From Lautropia dentalis (GTDB taxonomy: Bacteria; Pseudomonadota; Gammaproteobacteria; Burkholderiales; Burkholderiaceae_E), in the NCBI RefSeq assembly GCF_003892345.1, contig NZ_RRUE01000002.1, forward strand, positions 1,444,619 to 1,508,618: DNA of 64,000 nucleotides, in the 5' to 3' direction. This document shows, one piece after another, positions 26,608-36,497 of the stretch. Each line of letters opens with the position of its first letter. Within the stretch, counting starts at the first letter, position 1. A program made the translations under genes and the position numbers. Under the pieces are notes generated by a model, which worked only from the letters and a program-made list of their open reading frames with translations, did no database searches and was not told the origin of the DNA.

Positions 26608-27117
26608 TCAGAGTACCCGCCCGGAGCGCAGGCTGCGTCCCAGGCTGCCGATGACGGGGCCGCCATGATTGTGGCAGATGGCGCAGGCCAGTGCGTCGGC
26701 CGCGTCGGTGGAGGGTACGCCGGGCAGCGACAGCAGGCGTTTGACCATTTCCTGCACCTGCTCCTTGGTGGCGCGGCCATAGCCCACCACGGCCTGCTTG
26801 ATCTGCAGGGCGGTGTACTCGTGCACCTTCATGCCACTCGTGACCAGTGCCCCCAGGGCGGCGCCGCGGGCCTGGCCCAGCATCAGCGTGGACTTGGGGT
26901 TGACGTTGACGAAGACGATCTCGCACACGGCCACGGTGGGCCGGTACTCACGCACCAGCTCGACGATGCCCTGGTGCAGGCGGCCGATCCGCTCGGGCAG
27001 GTGTCCTTCGCCCGAACGGATGACGCCACTGGCCACATAGCGCATCGCGTCGCCCCGGGTGTCGATCAGGCCGAACCCGGTGGCGCGCAGGCCGGGGTCT
27101 ATGCCCAGGATGCGCAT
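26608..27117 (-). CDS. ruvC: Holliday junction resolvase RuvC
   Basis: Mg-dependent endonuclease cutting the junction symmetrically. It starts [18 protein letters not shown] with the first catalytic Asp (7), then the Glu of VCEIVFVN (about 67) and the C-terminal [12 protein letters not shown] with the last acids and His. Its 169 residues are normal. It starts three bases after purH ends, and the run dusB-fis-purH-ruvC-ruvA-ruvB is the usual order in Burkholderiales. Confidence 0.97.
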   Translation of the reverse strand: MRILGIDPGLRATGFGLIDTRGDAMRYVASGVIRSGEGHLPERIGRLHQGIVELVREYRPTVAVCEIVFVNVNPKSTLMLGQARGAALGALVTSGMKVHEYTALQIKQAVVGYGRATKEQVQEMVKRLLSLPGVPSTDAADALACAICHNHGGPVIGSLGRSLRSGRVL

Positions 27118-27120
27118 GGA

Positions 27121-28731
27121 TCAGTGGCGGAAGTGGCGCACGCCGGTGAACACCATGCACACGTCGCGCTCGTTGGCGGCGTCGATCACCTCCTGGTCGC
27201 GCATCGAGCCACCCGGCTGGATGACGGCCGTGGCACCGGCATCGACCACCACGTCCAGCCCGTCGCGGAACGGGAAGAAGGCGTCGGACGCCACCACCGA
27301 ACCGCGCAGGTCCAGTCCGGCATTCTCCGCCTTGATCGAGGCGATGCGGGCCGAGTCCACCCGGCTCATCTGGCCGGCGCCGATGCCCAGCGTCTGGCCG
27401 TTGTTGCAGTAGACGATGGCGTTGGACTTCACGTAGTGGCACACCTGCCAGGCAAACAGCAGGTCGGCCAGCTGGCGCGGGGTGGGCTGGCGCTCCGTGA
27501 CCACCTTCAGGGCGCTGGCCTGCAGACGATGCTCGTCCGGCGCCTGCACCAGCAGGCCGCCGCCGACGCGCTTGAGGTCGAGCCGGTTGCTGGCGTGGGC
27601 CATCGGGATCTCCAGCAGGCGCACATTGGGCTTGCCCTTCATGATGGCCAGTGCATCTTCGGAGAAGCCCGGTGCCAGCAGCACCTCGACGAACTGCTTC
27701 GACAGGGCCTGGGCCGTGTCGCCGTCCACCGGCCGGTTGAAGGCGATGATGCCGCCGAAGGCCGAGGTGGGGTCGGTGGCAAAGGCCAGCCGGTAGGCCT
27801 GCAGCGTGGTGTCACCCACCGCCACACCGCACGGATTGGCGTGCTTGATGATCACGCAGGCCGTCTGTTCGAACGATTTGACGCACTCCCAGGCGGCATC
27901 GGCATCGGCGATGTTGTTGTACGACAGCGCCTTGCCCTGCAGCTGGTGGAAGGTGGCCAGCGAACCGGCCGCAGGCGTGGCCTCGCGGTAGAAGGCGGCG
28001 TGCTGGTGCGGGTTCTCGCCATAGCGCATGGGCTGCACCTGCTCGAACTGCAGCGTGAGGGTGCGCGGCAGCGGAGCCTTTTCGCCGCTGGTGGCAATGG
28101 CCGACAGATGGTTGGCCACGGCGCCATCGTACTGGGCGGTGTGGCCATAGGCCTTGACGGCCAGGCCGAAGCGGGTGGGACCATCGACGGCTTTCTGTGT
28201 CTGCAGCTGTGCCAGCACGGTGGCGTAGTCGGCTGGATCGACCACCACCGTCACGCCGGCGTGGTTCTTGGCTGCCGCGCGCAGCATGGCCGGGCCGCCG
28301 ATGTCGATGTTCTCGATGGCCTCGTCCAGCGTCACGTCCGGACGGGCCACGGTCTGCTGGAACGGATAGAGGTTGACGGCCAGCAGGTCGATGCGGCCGA
28401 TGCCGTGTTCATCCAGTGCCTGCATGTGGCCGGGCAGATCACGCCGGGCCAGCAGGCCACCGTGCACCTTCGGGTGCAGTGTCTTGACGCGGCCGTCGAG
28501 CATTTCCGGAAAACCGGTGTAGTCCGACACCTCGATGACTGGCACGCCGTTGTCGGCCAGCAATTTGGCCGTGCCGCCGGTGGAGAGGATTTCCACGCCC
28601 AGTGCGTGCAGGCCGCGGGCAAATTCCAGCACCCCCGTCTTGTCGAACACGCTGAGCAGCGCGCGCGTGACCGGGGCAGGGGGCAGATCGGCGGGTTTGT
28701 TCACCCCGCTGGCGTGCACCTTGATCGACAT
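27121..28731 (-). CDS. purH: Bifunctional AICAR transformylase/IMP cyclohydrolase PurH
   Basis: Last two steps of de novo IMP synthesis. The N-terminal cyclohydrolase (MGS-like) part has [18 protein letters not shown] and [11 protein letters not shown]; the C-terminal transformylase has [16 protein letters not shown], the KHANPCGVA motif with the catalytic Lys-His, and [12 protein letters not shown] near the end. At 536 residues it is slightly longer than E. coli PurH (529). ATG 28731 follows an AGGAGG by seven bases and lies two bases from the fis stop; longer frames to 28821 are spurious. Confidence 0.97.
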   Translation of the reverse strand: MSIKVHASGVNKPADLPPAPVTRALLSVFDKTGVLEFARGLHALGVEILSTGGTAKLLADNGVPVIEVSDYTGFPEMLDGRVKTLHPKVHGGLLARRDLPGHMQALDEHGIGRIDLLAVNLYPFQQTVARPDVTLDEAIENIDIGGPAMLRAAAKNHAGVTVVVDPADYATVLAQLQTQKAVDGPTRFGLAVKAYGHTAQYDGAVANHLSAIATSGEKAPLPRTLTLQFEQVQPMRYGENPHQHAAFYREATPAAGSLATFHQLQGKALSYNNIADADAAWECVKSFEQTACVIIKHANPCGVAVGDTTLQAYRLAFATDPTSAFGGIIAFNRPVDGDTAQALSKQFVEVLLAPGFSEDALAIMKGKPNVRLLEIPMAHASNRLDLKRVGGGLLVQAPDEHRLQASALKVVTERQPTPRQLADLLFAWQVCHYVKSNAIVYCNNGQTLGIGAGQMSRVDSARIASIKAENAGLDLRGSVVASDAFFPFRDGLDVVVDAGATAVIQPGGSMRDQEVIDAANERDVCMVFTGVRHFRH

Positions 28732-28732
28732 G

Positions 28733-28990
28733 TCAGTTTCCTCCTTGGCTGTTGAGCAGACCGTAGGTCGAGAGCTTCTTGCGCAGTGTGTTGCGATTGA
28801 TGCCGAGCATGGCCGAGGCACGCAGCTGGTTGCCGCCTGCGTGGCGCATCACCACTTCGAGCATGGGTTTCTCCACGGCCGACAGGACCATGGCGTAGAT
28901 CAGGCCGGGTTGCGTGTTGTCCAGATCCTCGAAGTATTTTTCGAGGTTGAGGGTCACGGCTTCCTGCAGGGTCATCGGGGGTTTGTTCAT
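28733..28990 (-). CDS. fis: Fis-family nucleoid protein
   Basis: Small DNA-bending regulator. The C-terminal helix-turn-helix reads [20 protein letters not shown] followed by TLRKKL, the classic Fis/NtrC C-terminal motif; the N-terminal segment provides dimerisation. It has 85 residues. Its ATG overlaps the dusB stop by four bases, the same coupling seen in E. coli dusB-fis. Confidence 0.95.
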   Translation of the reverse strand: MNKPPMTLQEAVTLNLEKYFEDLDNTQPGLIYAMVLSAVEKPMLEVVMRHAGGNQLRASAMLGINRNTLRKKLSTYGLLNSQGGN

Positions 28991-30060
28991 GATGCTTGGG
29001 TGTCTCCCTGATCGATGCCGTTGTCCAGGCAGGGCGCGCGATCGGCGAAGTAGCGTTCGAGCAGACGAACCTGTTCGTCGGCCTGCTCACAGGTGTTGAT
29101 GGCTTGACGCAGCGCCTCGGTGGCTGCGTCCGGACGGCTGCCCGCCAGCGCCTGCAGATACCAGGCGATGTGCTTGCGGGCCGAGCGCACGCCGGTGAAT
29201 TCTCCGTAGAAACGGTAGTGATCGTCCAGATGCGCCAGCAGCACATCGCGCACCTCGCGCCACGTGGGGGCGGGCAGATGCGTGCCGTGGGCCAGAAAAT
29301 GGTCCACCTCGCGGAAGATCCACGGCCGGCCCTGGGCGGCACGACCGATCATCACCGCGTCGGCACCGGTCTGCGCCAGTACGTCACGGGCCTTTTCGGG
29401 GGAATCGATGTCGCCATTGGCCACCACCGGAATGCGCACGGCCGCCTTGACCTCGCCGATGGTGGCGTAGTCCACCGGCCCATGGTAGCGGCAGGCCCGG
29501 CTGCGGCCATGCACGGTGATCATCACGGCGCCGGCCGATTCGGCGGCACGGGCCAGCTGCACGGCGTTGCGGTGGTCCGGGTCCACCCCGGTGCGCATCT
29601 TGACGGTGACCGGCACCGGCACGGCACTGACCACCGCCTCGATGATCCGCACGGCCAGCGGCTCGTTGCCCATCAGGGCGGAGCCGGCAAACACGTTGCA
29701 GACCTTCTTGACCGGACAGCCCATGTTGATGTCGATGATCTGCGCACCGCGCTCCACGTTGAAGCGGGCGGCCTCGGCCATCATGGCCGGATCTGCCCCG
29801 GCGATCTGCACGGCCTTCGGTTCCATTTCGCCGGCATGGTCGATGCGGCGGGCCGTCTTGACGCTGTGCCAGAGCTGCGGGTTGGACGCCGCCATTTCCG
29901 ATACCGCATAACCGGCCCCCAGCCGCTTGCACAGCTGGCGGTACGGCCGGTCGGTCACGCCGGCCATGGGAGCCACCAGTGCACGGTGCGGCAGCGCATA
30001 CGGGCCGATGTGCAGCGGCGCGGGCTGGCGGGATGCAGGGTGGGCGGACAGGGACGACAT
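28987..30060 (-). CDS. dusB: tRNA-dihydrouridine synthase DusB
   Basis: FMN-dependent reduction of uridine in the tRNA D loop. It has APMAGVTDRPYR near residue 31 and the NMGCPVKKV motif with the catalytic Cys (about residue 114). It then has TVKMRTGVD, the phosphate-binding VANGDID, and GADAVMIGRAAQGRPWIF. Its 357 residues fit the family. It is the first gene of the dusB-fis-purH operon. Confidence 0.96.
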   Translation of the reverse strand: MSSLSAHPASRQPAPLHIGPYALPHRALVAPMAGVTDRPYRQLCKRLGAGYAVSEMAASNPQLWHSVKTARRIDHAGEMEPKAVQIAGADPAMMAEAARFNVERGAQIIDINMGCPVKKVCNVFAGSALMGNEPLAVRIIEAVVSAVPVPVTVKMRTGVDPDHRNAVQLARAAESAGAVMITVHGRSRACRYHGPVDYATIGEVKAAVRIPVVANGDIDSPEKARDVLAQTGADAVMIGRAAQGRPWIFREVDHFLAHGTHLPAPTWREVRDVLLAHLDDHYRFYGEFTGVRSARKHIAWYLQALAGSRPDAATEALRQAINTCEQADEQVRLLERYFADRAPCLDNGIDQGDTQAS

Positions 30061-30315
30061 GACGCAGGAAGAGGCACGCAGCGGGCGTGCCGGCGAAAAC
30101 GGGCAAAAGCGCGCAGAAGGCGCGGGGATGGGCAGCCGGAAAGGGCAGGACGGCCCCTGTGGGCGGCTGGCCTGCCCCGCGCGAGCAGCAGGCGGGGGCG
30201 CGATGATACCGCAAGCGCGGCGGCAGGTCTGCGTGCAGGGTGATTTTTCGGTCAGCCTTCGGTCGACCCCGCTGCGCAGGGCGCCCTGTCAGCAGACGGC
30301 CGCAGGCTGCCGTCC

Positions 30316-30401
30316 GGGGACGAAGGCCATGCCCGACACGCCGGCACTATCGACGGCAAGCCGGAGTCACCCGCCCGGGGACGACTGCGTTCATGACACA
30401 C
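30316..30401 (+). repeat. Dispersed 24-bp intergenic repeat, copies 2 and 3
   Basis: Two related copies stand side by side: a divergent one at 30316-30342 (GGGGACGAAGGCCATG core) and a closer one at 30378-30401 (GGGACGACTGCGTTCATGAC core, 21 of 24 bases like copy 1). They lie between dusB and the ubiH-like gene. The rest of the 30061-30437 gap shows no gene or clear promoter. Confidence 0.5.
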
Positions 30402-30437
30402 CCCGGCCACGGCACCCAAGCCCTATTATGGACCTGT

Positions 30438-31889
30438 TCACCCCGGAGAGCCCGCCCGCCGGGCCTGCAGCGGCTGCCGGTGCCCGAACACCAGCGCCCG
30501 GGCCAGCGGCATGCGCAGGGCGGGTGCCACGTGCATGGCACCCAGCAGTGCCGACTGCACCCGGCTGGCGATGGGCCAGCCAAAGCTGTGGGCCAGCAGG
30601 TCGGTGCCCTGGATGGTGAGGGTGCGGTCGCGGCGGCGGGCCTGCGCGTAGGCCTGCAGCGCCCGGTCCACTGCCGGGCCGGGCACGGCTGGCCCCTGTG
30701 TGTTTGGCCCCTGTACGGCTGCATCCGGCATGGTGGCCCCGCATGTCGTTTCGCCTGTATCCGTGTCCGGAACGTGCGCCGTCGTGGAACCGGATGACGT
30801 GGGCGCTTGCGTGCCCGCCTGCAGACTGGCCCAGGCATCGCCCAGGCACTGGGCCAGCGTGAACGCATCGCGCAGCCCCAGGTTCAGCCCCTGGCCGGCC
30901 ACCGGATGCAGCGCCTGTGCGGCGTTGCCGATCCACACCTCGTCGGGCGCCACGATGTTGTGCCGGCTCGTCCGGGGCAGGGGCACGGCCACGGCCGGTG
31001 TGACCACCTGCAGTGACCCGAAGTGCTCCCGGTGCCGGTGCCAGTGTCGCGCCCCCAGGGTCTGGCGCAGTGCCTCGCGCAGCTCGAGCGTCAGCGCGTC
31101 GGTGGACAGTGCTGCCCGCCGCCGGCTTTCGGGGGCCGCGTCGCTCCAGACCACCGTGTAGCGTGTGCCGGCCGTGCGCGTGGCGGGTGCACCAGCCGCG
31201 CTGCCCGCAGCGGGTGTGCCGGGTGCAGCGTGCATGCTGGCTGCAGAGGGCGCGACGCCCGCCGCAGCCGCAGCAGAATCCGCGGCGGTACTGCCGGCGA
31301 GTGCCCCGGGCGCCAGCGTGGGGGCAGGCAGCAGTGCCAGCGGGCCGTTTGGCCGAAAGCATTCGAAGGCCGTGCGTTGCGTGCCGTTCACCTGCACCTC
31401 GAACAGCAGCCCCGCCTGACCGCTGTCGCGGACATCGAAGGCGCTGGCATCCCGCTGGTCGGGCGGCGGCATGCCACCGGCGTGCACCCGCAGGTCCGGG
31501 TAGGCAAAGGCCGGATCGTCCGGCGAGGCGAAGGCGTGGCGTTCCGCCGCCTCGTGCAATCGTCCGATCAGCTCTTCCCATACCACCACCCAGCCCAGGG
31601 CCGGCAGCGGAAAATCGGTCTGGCGGATGGTGGTGTGACCACTGCGGCCGCCCTGGAAGATTTCCACCGTGTCGATCTGCCCGGCCGGTGGCAGCGGAAT
31701 GAGCCGTGCCAGCAGTTGCCGGGATCCTTCCGACAGCGCCAGTGCGCGCCGGGGGGCATCGGCCGGCAGGATGCTGGTGGCCTGCCGGTTCAGGGGCAGG
31801 GCGATCTGCTGCGCGGGAATGCCGGCGCGTACCATCCAGAGGGCCGTGGCCAGTGCCACCGGCCCGGTACCTTCGATCCGTACATGCAT
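30438..31889 (-). CDS. ubiH: UbiH/VisC-family FAD-dependent hydroxylase
   Basis: Flavin monooxygenase probably hydroxylating a ubiquinone precursor ring. The N terminus MHVRIEGTGPVALATALWM holds the dinucleotide motif. The second FAD motif is EVWIGNAAQALHPVAGQGLN followed by LGLRDAF, with the IGNAAQ variant that is typical of UbiH rather than UbiF. It has 483 residues, about 90 more than E. coli UbiH, due to two low-complexity inserts: an Ala/Gly/Thr-rich stretch (about 200-245) and a Thr/Pro-rich one (about 370-415). ATG 31889 is chosen by homology; the frame remains open to 32423 only over the murU gene. No strong ribosome site is visible. Confidence 0.8.
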   Translation of the reverse strand: MHVRIEGTGPVALATALWMVRAGIPAQQIALPLNRQATSILPADAPRRALALSEGSRQLLARLIPLPPAGQIDTVEIFQGGRSGHTTIRQTDFPLPALGWVVVWEELIGRLHEAAERHAFASPDDPAFAYPDLRVHAGGMPPPDQRDASAFDVRDSGQAGLLFEVQVNGTQRTAFECFRPNGPLALLPAPTLAPGALAGSTAADSAAAAAGVAPSAASMHAAPGTPAAGSAAGAPATRTAGTRYTVVWSDAAPESRRRAALSTDALTLELREALRQTLGARHWHRHREHFGSLQVVTPAVAVPLPRTSRHNIVAPDEVWIGNAAQALHPVAGQGLNLGLRDAFTLAQCLGDAWASLQAGTQAPTSSGSTTAHVPDTDTGETTCGATMPDAAVQGPNTQGPAVPGPAVDRALQAYAQARRRDRTLTIQGTDLLAHSFGWPIASRVQSALLGAMHVAPALRMPLARALVFGHRQPLQARRAGSPG

Positions 31890-32007
31890 GGTTTGTGGTC
31901 TCCAGGTTGTCTCAGCGCGTGTGGTGGACTCATCCCATCCCTGCGCTGGCATCTGCGGCGTGCAGGCAGGGCACCACCGGCAGCGTACGGCTGGGGGGTA
32001 CCCCAGG

Positions 32008-32034
32008 AAACCCACCTGTGTGTTGGGTGGGTTT
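32008..32034. terminator. Hairpin between murU and the ubiH-like gene
   Basis: A nine-pair stem, AAACCCACC and GGTGGGTTT, has a nine-base loop. It sits 17-43 bases past the murU stop on the minus strand. Three Ts end the stem on each side, so it may work as a weak terminator. Confidence 0.6.
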
Positions 32035-32050
32035 TCGTGTGGATGGGCCT

Positions 32051-32761
32051 TCAGGCTGCCAGCAGCCGGTCCAGCTCGGCCAGCCGCTCCGGCGTGCCGA
32101 TGTCGAACCAGCGCCCCGTGTGGCGTGTGCCCAGTGCGTGGCCCGTCTCGATGGCCAGTTCCAGCAGCGGCCGCAGGGGCGCACGCATGCCGTCGGCCAT
32201 GTGGCTGAACATGGCGGGCGAGAACACGCCGATGCCCGCATAGGTGACGCCGGTGGCCGTGGTGCCGGCATTGGGCAGCAGGTGCAGCCGGCCATCGTCC
32301 AGCAGAAAATCGCCCCGTGGATGATGGGGCGGGTTGTCCACCATCAGGCACCAGCAGTCGGCGTCGTTGCCGTCCAGCCGTTTGGCGGCTGCGACCAGCT
32401 GGTCGTAACCGGCATCGCTCCACACGTCGCTGCTGATCACCGCAAAGGGCGCATTGGCGGGCTCACCCTCGGTGAGCAGCGGCAGCGCCCGGGCAATGCC
32501 GCCGGCGGTTTCCAGTGCCTCGGCCTCGGCCGAATACTGCAGCCGCAGACCGAAGGCCGAGCCATCTCCCAGGGCCTCCGGAATCTGCTCGCCCAGCCAT
32601 GCGTGATTGATGACCACTTCCCTGAATCCGGCGGCCGCCAGTTTTTCCAGATGCCAGACGATCAGTGGCTTGCCGCCCGCCTTCAGCAGCGGTTTGGGGG
32701 TGTGGTCGGTGAGGGGGCGCATCCGTTCGCCGCGCCCCGCAGCCAGCAGCATGGCTTTCAT
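32051..32761 (-). CDS. murU: N-acetylmuramate-1-phosphate uridylyltransferase MurU
   Basis: Nucleotidyltransferase that makes UDP-MurNAc in the cell-wall recycling route bypassing fosfomycin-sensitive steps. The signature MLLAAGRGERMRPLT is at residues 4-18, followed by KPLLKAGGKPLI. The metal-binding Asp of VISSDVW is near residue 110, and WFDIGTPERLAELDRLL ends the protein. It has 236 residues. The upstream AmgK kinase, 12 bases away, confirms the MurU call over a generic sugar nucleotidyltransferase. Confidence 0.92.
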   Translation of the reverse strand: MKAMLLAAGRGERMRPLTDHTPKPLLKAGGKPLIVWHLEKLAAAGFREVVINHAWLGEQIPEALGDGSAFGLRLQYSAEAEALETAGGIARALPLLTEGEPANAPFAVISSDVWSDAGYDQLVAAAKRLDGNDADCWCLMVDNPPHHPRGDFLLDDGRLHLLPNAGTTATGVTYAGIGVFSPAMFSHMADGMRAPLRPLLELAIETGHALGTRHTGRWFDIGTPERLAELDRLLAA

Positions 32762-32773
32762 GCGGATACCTGC

Positions 32774-33838
32774 TCAGAATGTATAACGATGATCGGCTGA
32801 AATGCCCTCGATTTTCTCGAACAGCCGGCACAGCGGTGCCAGCTCGTCATAGCGGCGCAGTGCCACGTGCACATAATGCGCCACCAGCGGCATGTCGTTC
32901 AGGTAGGCCGCCTTGCCGTCGCGGTAGTTCAGGCGTGCAAAGATGCCCAGCACCTTCAGGTGGCGCTGGATGCCCATCCATTCGAAATCGCGGTAGAAAT
33001 CGCTGAAATCGGCCGGCACCGGCAGTCCGGCGGCGCGTGCGTGCTCCCAGTGGCGGATGCACCAGTCCAGCACCTGTTCCTCGTCCCAGCGGATGTAGGC
33101 ATCGCGCAGGATCGACACCAGATCGTAGGTCATCGGCCCATACACGGCATCCTGAAAATCCAGCACGCCGGGCAGGCGGGGTTCGTCCAGCACCATCAGG
33201 TTGCGGCTGTGCCAGTCGCGGTGCACATACACCTGCGGCTGGGCCAGCACATTGGCCAGAATCCTGTCGAAGCCGTCGTTCAGCACCTGCCGTTCCTTCT
33301 CCGTCAGCGTGATGCCCTTGTGGCGGCTGATGTACCAGTCCGGATACAGCATCAGCTCGCGCAGCAGCAGTGCCCGGTCGTACTCGGGAAAGACGCCGGG
33401 CTGGCTGGCCAGCTGCAGCTTCACCAGCGCCTCGCTGGCGGCACCGTACAGGCGCGGCGCCGTCTGTGCATCCAGCACCGACAGGTAGGTCTGGTTGCCC
33501 AGATCGCCCAGCAGCAGAAAACCCTGCGCCACATCGGCCTCCAGCACGCCCGGCACCGTCAGACCGGCCGCACCGAACACCTGGTCGGCGTGCACGAAGG
33601 GGCGGCAGTCTTCCTGTGGCGGCGGGGCGTCCATGACGATCAGGCTGCCCTGTGGCGAAGTGGCGGTCAGCCGGAAGTAGCGCCGGAAGCTGGCATCGCT
33701 GGAGGCGGGGGCCAGCGAGGCGATGTCCAGTCCGTACGTGGCCGGCAGCCCGGCCAGCCAGGTCTTCAGTGCCTGCAGGCGCCCGTCACGGGCGGGGGAT
33801 GCATTGGAGGAGGCGGGGGAGGCAGGCGTGTCGGGCAT
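32774..33838 (-). CDS. amgK: Anomeric MurNAc/GlcNAc kinase AmgK
   Basis: Phosphorylates MurNAc at the anomeric carbon to supply MurU. It is an aminoglycoside-phosphotransferase fold: SSDASFRRYFRL, then the catalytic loop VYVHRDWHSRNLMVL (Asp near residue 210) and LDFQDAVYGPMTYDLVSIL carrying the metal-binding Asp. It has 354 residues. It is divergent from lptD, the usual layout in Proteobacteria with this recycling pathway. Confidence 0.92.
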   Translation of the reverse strand: MPDTPASPASSNASPARDGRLQALKTWLAGLPATYGLDIASLAPASSDASFRRYFRLTATSPQGSLIVMDAPPPQEDCRPFVHADQVFGAAGLTVPGVLEADVAQGFLLLGDLGNQTYLSVLDAQTAPRLYGAASEALVKLQLASQPGVFPEYDRALLLRELMLYPDWYISRHKGITLTEKERQVLNDGFDRILANVLAQPQVYVHRDWHSRNLMVLDEPRLPGVLDFQDAVYGPMTYDLVSILRDAYIRWDEEQVLDWCIRHWEHARAAGLPVPADFSDFYRDFEWMGIQRHLKVLGIFARLNYRDGKAAYLNDMPLVAHYVHVALRRYDELAPLCRLFEKIEGISADHRYTF

Positions 33839-34061
33839 CGGCAGGGAGGGGGTGATGGGAAAAAGACGTCGGAACCATGGCTGAACTGGTGCAGAAAGGC
33901 AGACACGTCAGCCATCATGGCGCAGGCCGCCGCGTGCTGCAGGCTGTGCTGATCGCCCGCATGCAGTACGCAGACAACGGTTCCTGTGCGCGGCGACTGG
34001 CAGACCACACGAATTTTCATCCGGGGCAGAAAGCCGGGCCACTGCGCTGCAGCGTGCTCCC

Positions 34062-34067
34062 TATAAT
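34062..34067 (+). promoter_or_regulatory. Candidate -10 box of lptD
   Basis: TATAAT lies 46 bases before the lptD GTG in the divergent amgK-lptD gap. The -35 region is weak (GC-rich). The remaining 33839-34061 segment shows no gene. Confidence 0.4.
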
Positions 34068-34112
34068 AGACAATCCCACCCCTTTCTTCTGCCGTAACCC
34101 ACCGGAGCCATC

Positions 34113-36497
34113 GTGCCTGTGTCGCTTCCAGACTGCACTTTCCGTATGACCGCGCTGGCCCTTGCCGTCTCGGCCGCGCTTGCCAGTGCCTGGCCTGCCC
34201 GAAGCTGGGCGGCCGATGCAGACGGTACCGGCAGGGGGCAGGTCGCGTCCCAGAGCCGCCGGGGCGGGCGTGCCGGGGCGCCCCGCCAGCCCGTCGACCA
34301 GCCGGTCGACCTGCAGCTGGCGCCGGCGCTGGACCTGCCGCTCACCACGCAGGAAAAACGCGAGCTGCCCGTCTTCGGCAGTTCGCAGCGCATGACCACC
34401 CAGCCCACGCAGAACGGCCCGGTCACCATCTTCGAGGGGGAGGCCGAGCTGCGCAAGATCGGCACCTCGCTGTCGGCCCGGCGCATCGAGTACTGGCGCG
34501 ACCTGCAGCGGGTCGATGCCGTGGGGGATGTGACCATCGAACAGGCCGGCACCCGGGTGGCCGGTCCGCGCCTGCAGCTGCAGCTCGACAGCGGCAAGGG
34601 CAGCTTCGAATCGCCCACCTACGACCTCACCACCGTGGGTGTGCGGGGCCAGGCCAACCGCATCGACTTCGAGGGCAGCAAGCTCATGCAGCTCTTCAAC
34701 GGCAGCTTTACCAGCTGCAAGCCCGACAACGAGGCCTGGCGGCTGGAGGCCCGGCAGCTGGACCTCGACCTCGAACGGGCCCGGGGCTATGGCAAGGACG
34801 CCCGCTTCAAGGTGCGTGACCACACCCTGCTGCGCATGCCGGTGGTGATGTTTCCGCTCAACGACGCCCGGCAGAGCGGCTTTCTGTTCCCCACCGTGTC
34901 GATCAACTCGCGCTCGGGCCTGGGCGTCACTGCGCCGTACTACTTCAACCTGGCACCCAACTACGACCTGACCGTCTCGCCGCAGATCACCACCCGGCGC
35001 GGCATCCGGCTGGGCAACGAATTCCGCTTCCTCACGCGGCCGGCCCAGGGCAACGTGCGGCTCGACTACATCCCGCGCGACAGCGACACCAAACATGCCC
35101 GCCACTCCTACGAATCCACGGGGATCTTCTCCCGTGTTCTGGGCTGGAACGGGGCCTGGAACCTGCAGGGCGTGTCCGACGACAACTATTTCGTCGACTA
35201 CTCCAACACCCTGATCGACGCCTCCGAGCGCTCGCTGCCGCGCGAGATGTACTTCACCCGCAGCATGGGCGACTGGAACATGATGGTGCGTGGCATCCGC
35301 TACCAGAACATCCTGGAGGCGCGCCTGGCGCCCCCGTACGAGAAGGTGCCGCAGCTGCAGTTCACCAACAACAAGGTGGATCTCGACGGCTTCGACCTCA
35401 CCACGCTGGTGGACCTGACCCAGTTCCGCAACCCGCGTCCCGGGGCCGTGGAGGGTGCGCGGATGGTCGTCAACCCGCAGATCAGCTACCCCATCCAGGG
35501 CGGCGGCTGGTTCGTCACTCCCAAGCTGGGCCTGCACGCCAGCTACTATTCGCTCAACCGCGAATCCACCACCGGCCGCTCGATGTCGCGCGTGCTGCCC
35601 ACCTTCTCGGTCGATTCGGGCATCGTGCTGGAGCGCGACAGCCGCTGGCTGGGCGAGGCCACCACGCAGACGCTCGAGCCGCGCCTCTTCTACGTGCGCA
35701 CGCCGTACCGCAACCAGGATGACGTTCCCGTCTTCGACAGCGCGGCCACCGACCTCAGCTTTGCCCAGCTCTTCAGCGAGAACTCCTTCACCGGCCACGA
35801 CCGCATTGCCGATGCCGACCACCTCACCGCCGCCCTGGTCAGCCGGCAGATCGAATCGGCCACCGGGGTCGAGCGCCTGCGCCTGGCCGTGGCCGAGCGC
35901 TTCTACTTCTCCAGCCAGGACGTGACCATTCCCGGCCAGCCGGTGCGGGTGGACCGCCGCTCCGACATCCTGCTGGCCGCGGGGGGCGACTTCCGGGGCG
36001 GCCACAGCGTCAACGCCGGGGTGCAGTACGCCATCAAGGACCGCCGTGTGCCGCGCCTCAACCTCAGCTACCGCTACCGCCCCGGTGGCCGCAAGCTGTT
36101 CAATGCCGGTGTGCGCTACCAGTCCAAGGAATACGCCCAGTGGGACACCTCGCTGGCCTGGCCCATTGCCAGCAACTGGACGGCGCTGGGCCGCATCAAC
36201 TATTCCTTCCTGAAGCAGAATCCTGCCAACGCCAGCACGGCCACCACCAAACCGGGGCTGGTCGAGGGGCTGCTGGGCGTGGAGTACGCCGAGGACTGCT
36301 GGGCCGTGCGCGTGGTGGCACACCGCTTCGTCACCACCACCCACAAAACGTCCACGGTCGGCTATGTCCAGTTCGATCTGCGCGGGCTTGGCCACTTCGG
36401 GCAGGATCCGTTTGGTATATTGACCCGCAACATTCCCGGCTACAGCCTGCCCGACAACAACCTCGCACCGGCGGTGCGCTATTACGGATATGAATGA
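34113..36497 (+). CDS. lptD: LPS-assembly protein LptD
   Basis: Outer-membrane barrel that inserts lipopolysaccharide, partnered with LptE. A signal peptide ends near SWAADADG, followed by a basic low-complexity stretch and the LptA-like jelly-roll (VTIFEGEAELRKIGTSLSA, RVDAVGDVTIEQAGTRVAG). The barrel follows, with NDARQSGFLFPTVSINSRSG. One Cys lies in FTSCKPDNEAW and one in EDCWAVR near the end, positions compatible with one of the interdomain disulfides of LptD. It has 794 residues. GTG 34113 is chosen because GGAG precedes it by five bases; ATG 34146 is the alternative. It overlaps surA by eight bases. Confidence 0.95.
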   Translation: MPVSLPDCTFRMTALALAVSAALASAWPARSWAADADGTGRGQVASQSRRGGRAGAPRQPVDQPVDLQLAPALDLPLTTQEKRELPVFGSSQRMTTQPTQNGPVTIFEGEAELRKIGTSLSARRIEYWRDLQRVDAVGDVTIEQAGTRVAGPRLQLQLDSGKGSFESPTYDLTTVGVRGQANRIDFEGSKLMQLFNGSFTSCKPDNEAWRLEARQLDLDLERARGYGKDARFKVRDHTLLRMPVVMFPLNDARQSGFLFPTVSINSRSGLGVTAPYYFNLAPNYDLTVSPQITTRRGIRLGNEFRFLTRPAQGNVRLDYIPRDSDTKHARHSYESTGIFSRVLGWNGAWNLQGVSDDNYFVDYSNTLIDASERSLPREMYFTRSMGDWNMMVRGIRYQNILEARLAPPYEKVPQLQFTNNKVDLDGFDLTTLVDLTQFRNPRPGAVEGARMVVNPQISYPIQGGGWFVTPKLGLHASYYSLNRESTTGRSMSRVLPTFSVDSGIVLERDSRWLGEATTQTLEPRLFYVRTPYRNQDDVPVFDSAATDLSFAQLFSENSFTGHDRIADADHLTAALVSRQIESATGVERLRLAVAERFYFSSQDVTIPGQPVRVDRRSDILLAAGGDFRGGHSVNAGVQYAIKDRRVPRLNLSYRYRPGGRKLFNAGVRYQSKEYAQWDTSLAWPIASNWTALGRINYSFLKQNPANASTATTKPGLVEGLLGVEYAEDCWAVRVVAHRFVTTTHKTSTVGYVQFDLRGLGHFGQDPFGILTRNIPGYSLPDNNLAPAVRYYGYE

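Noticed and set aside
24631-28755. A 1374-codon open frame on the plus strand
   Set aside because: It lies antisense to ruvB, ruvA, ruvC and purH, whose products are certain. Its translation is His/Gly/Ala/Val-rich low-complexity sequence without domains, as expected from GC-rich antisense frames.
30438-32423. A longer UbiH-like frame reaching into murU
   Set aside because: The extra 178 codons are the shadow of murU; FAD-binding homology begins at MHVRIEGTG.
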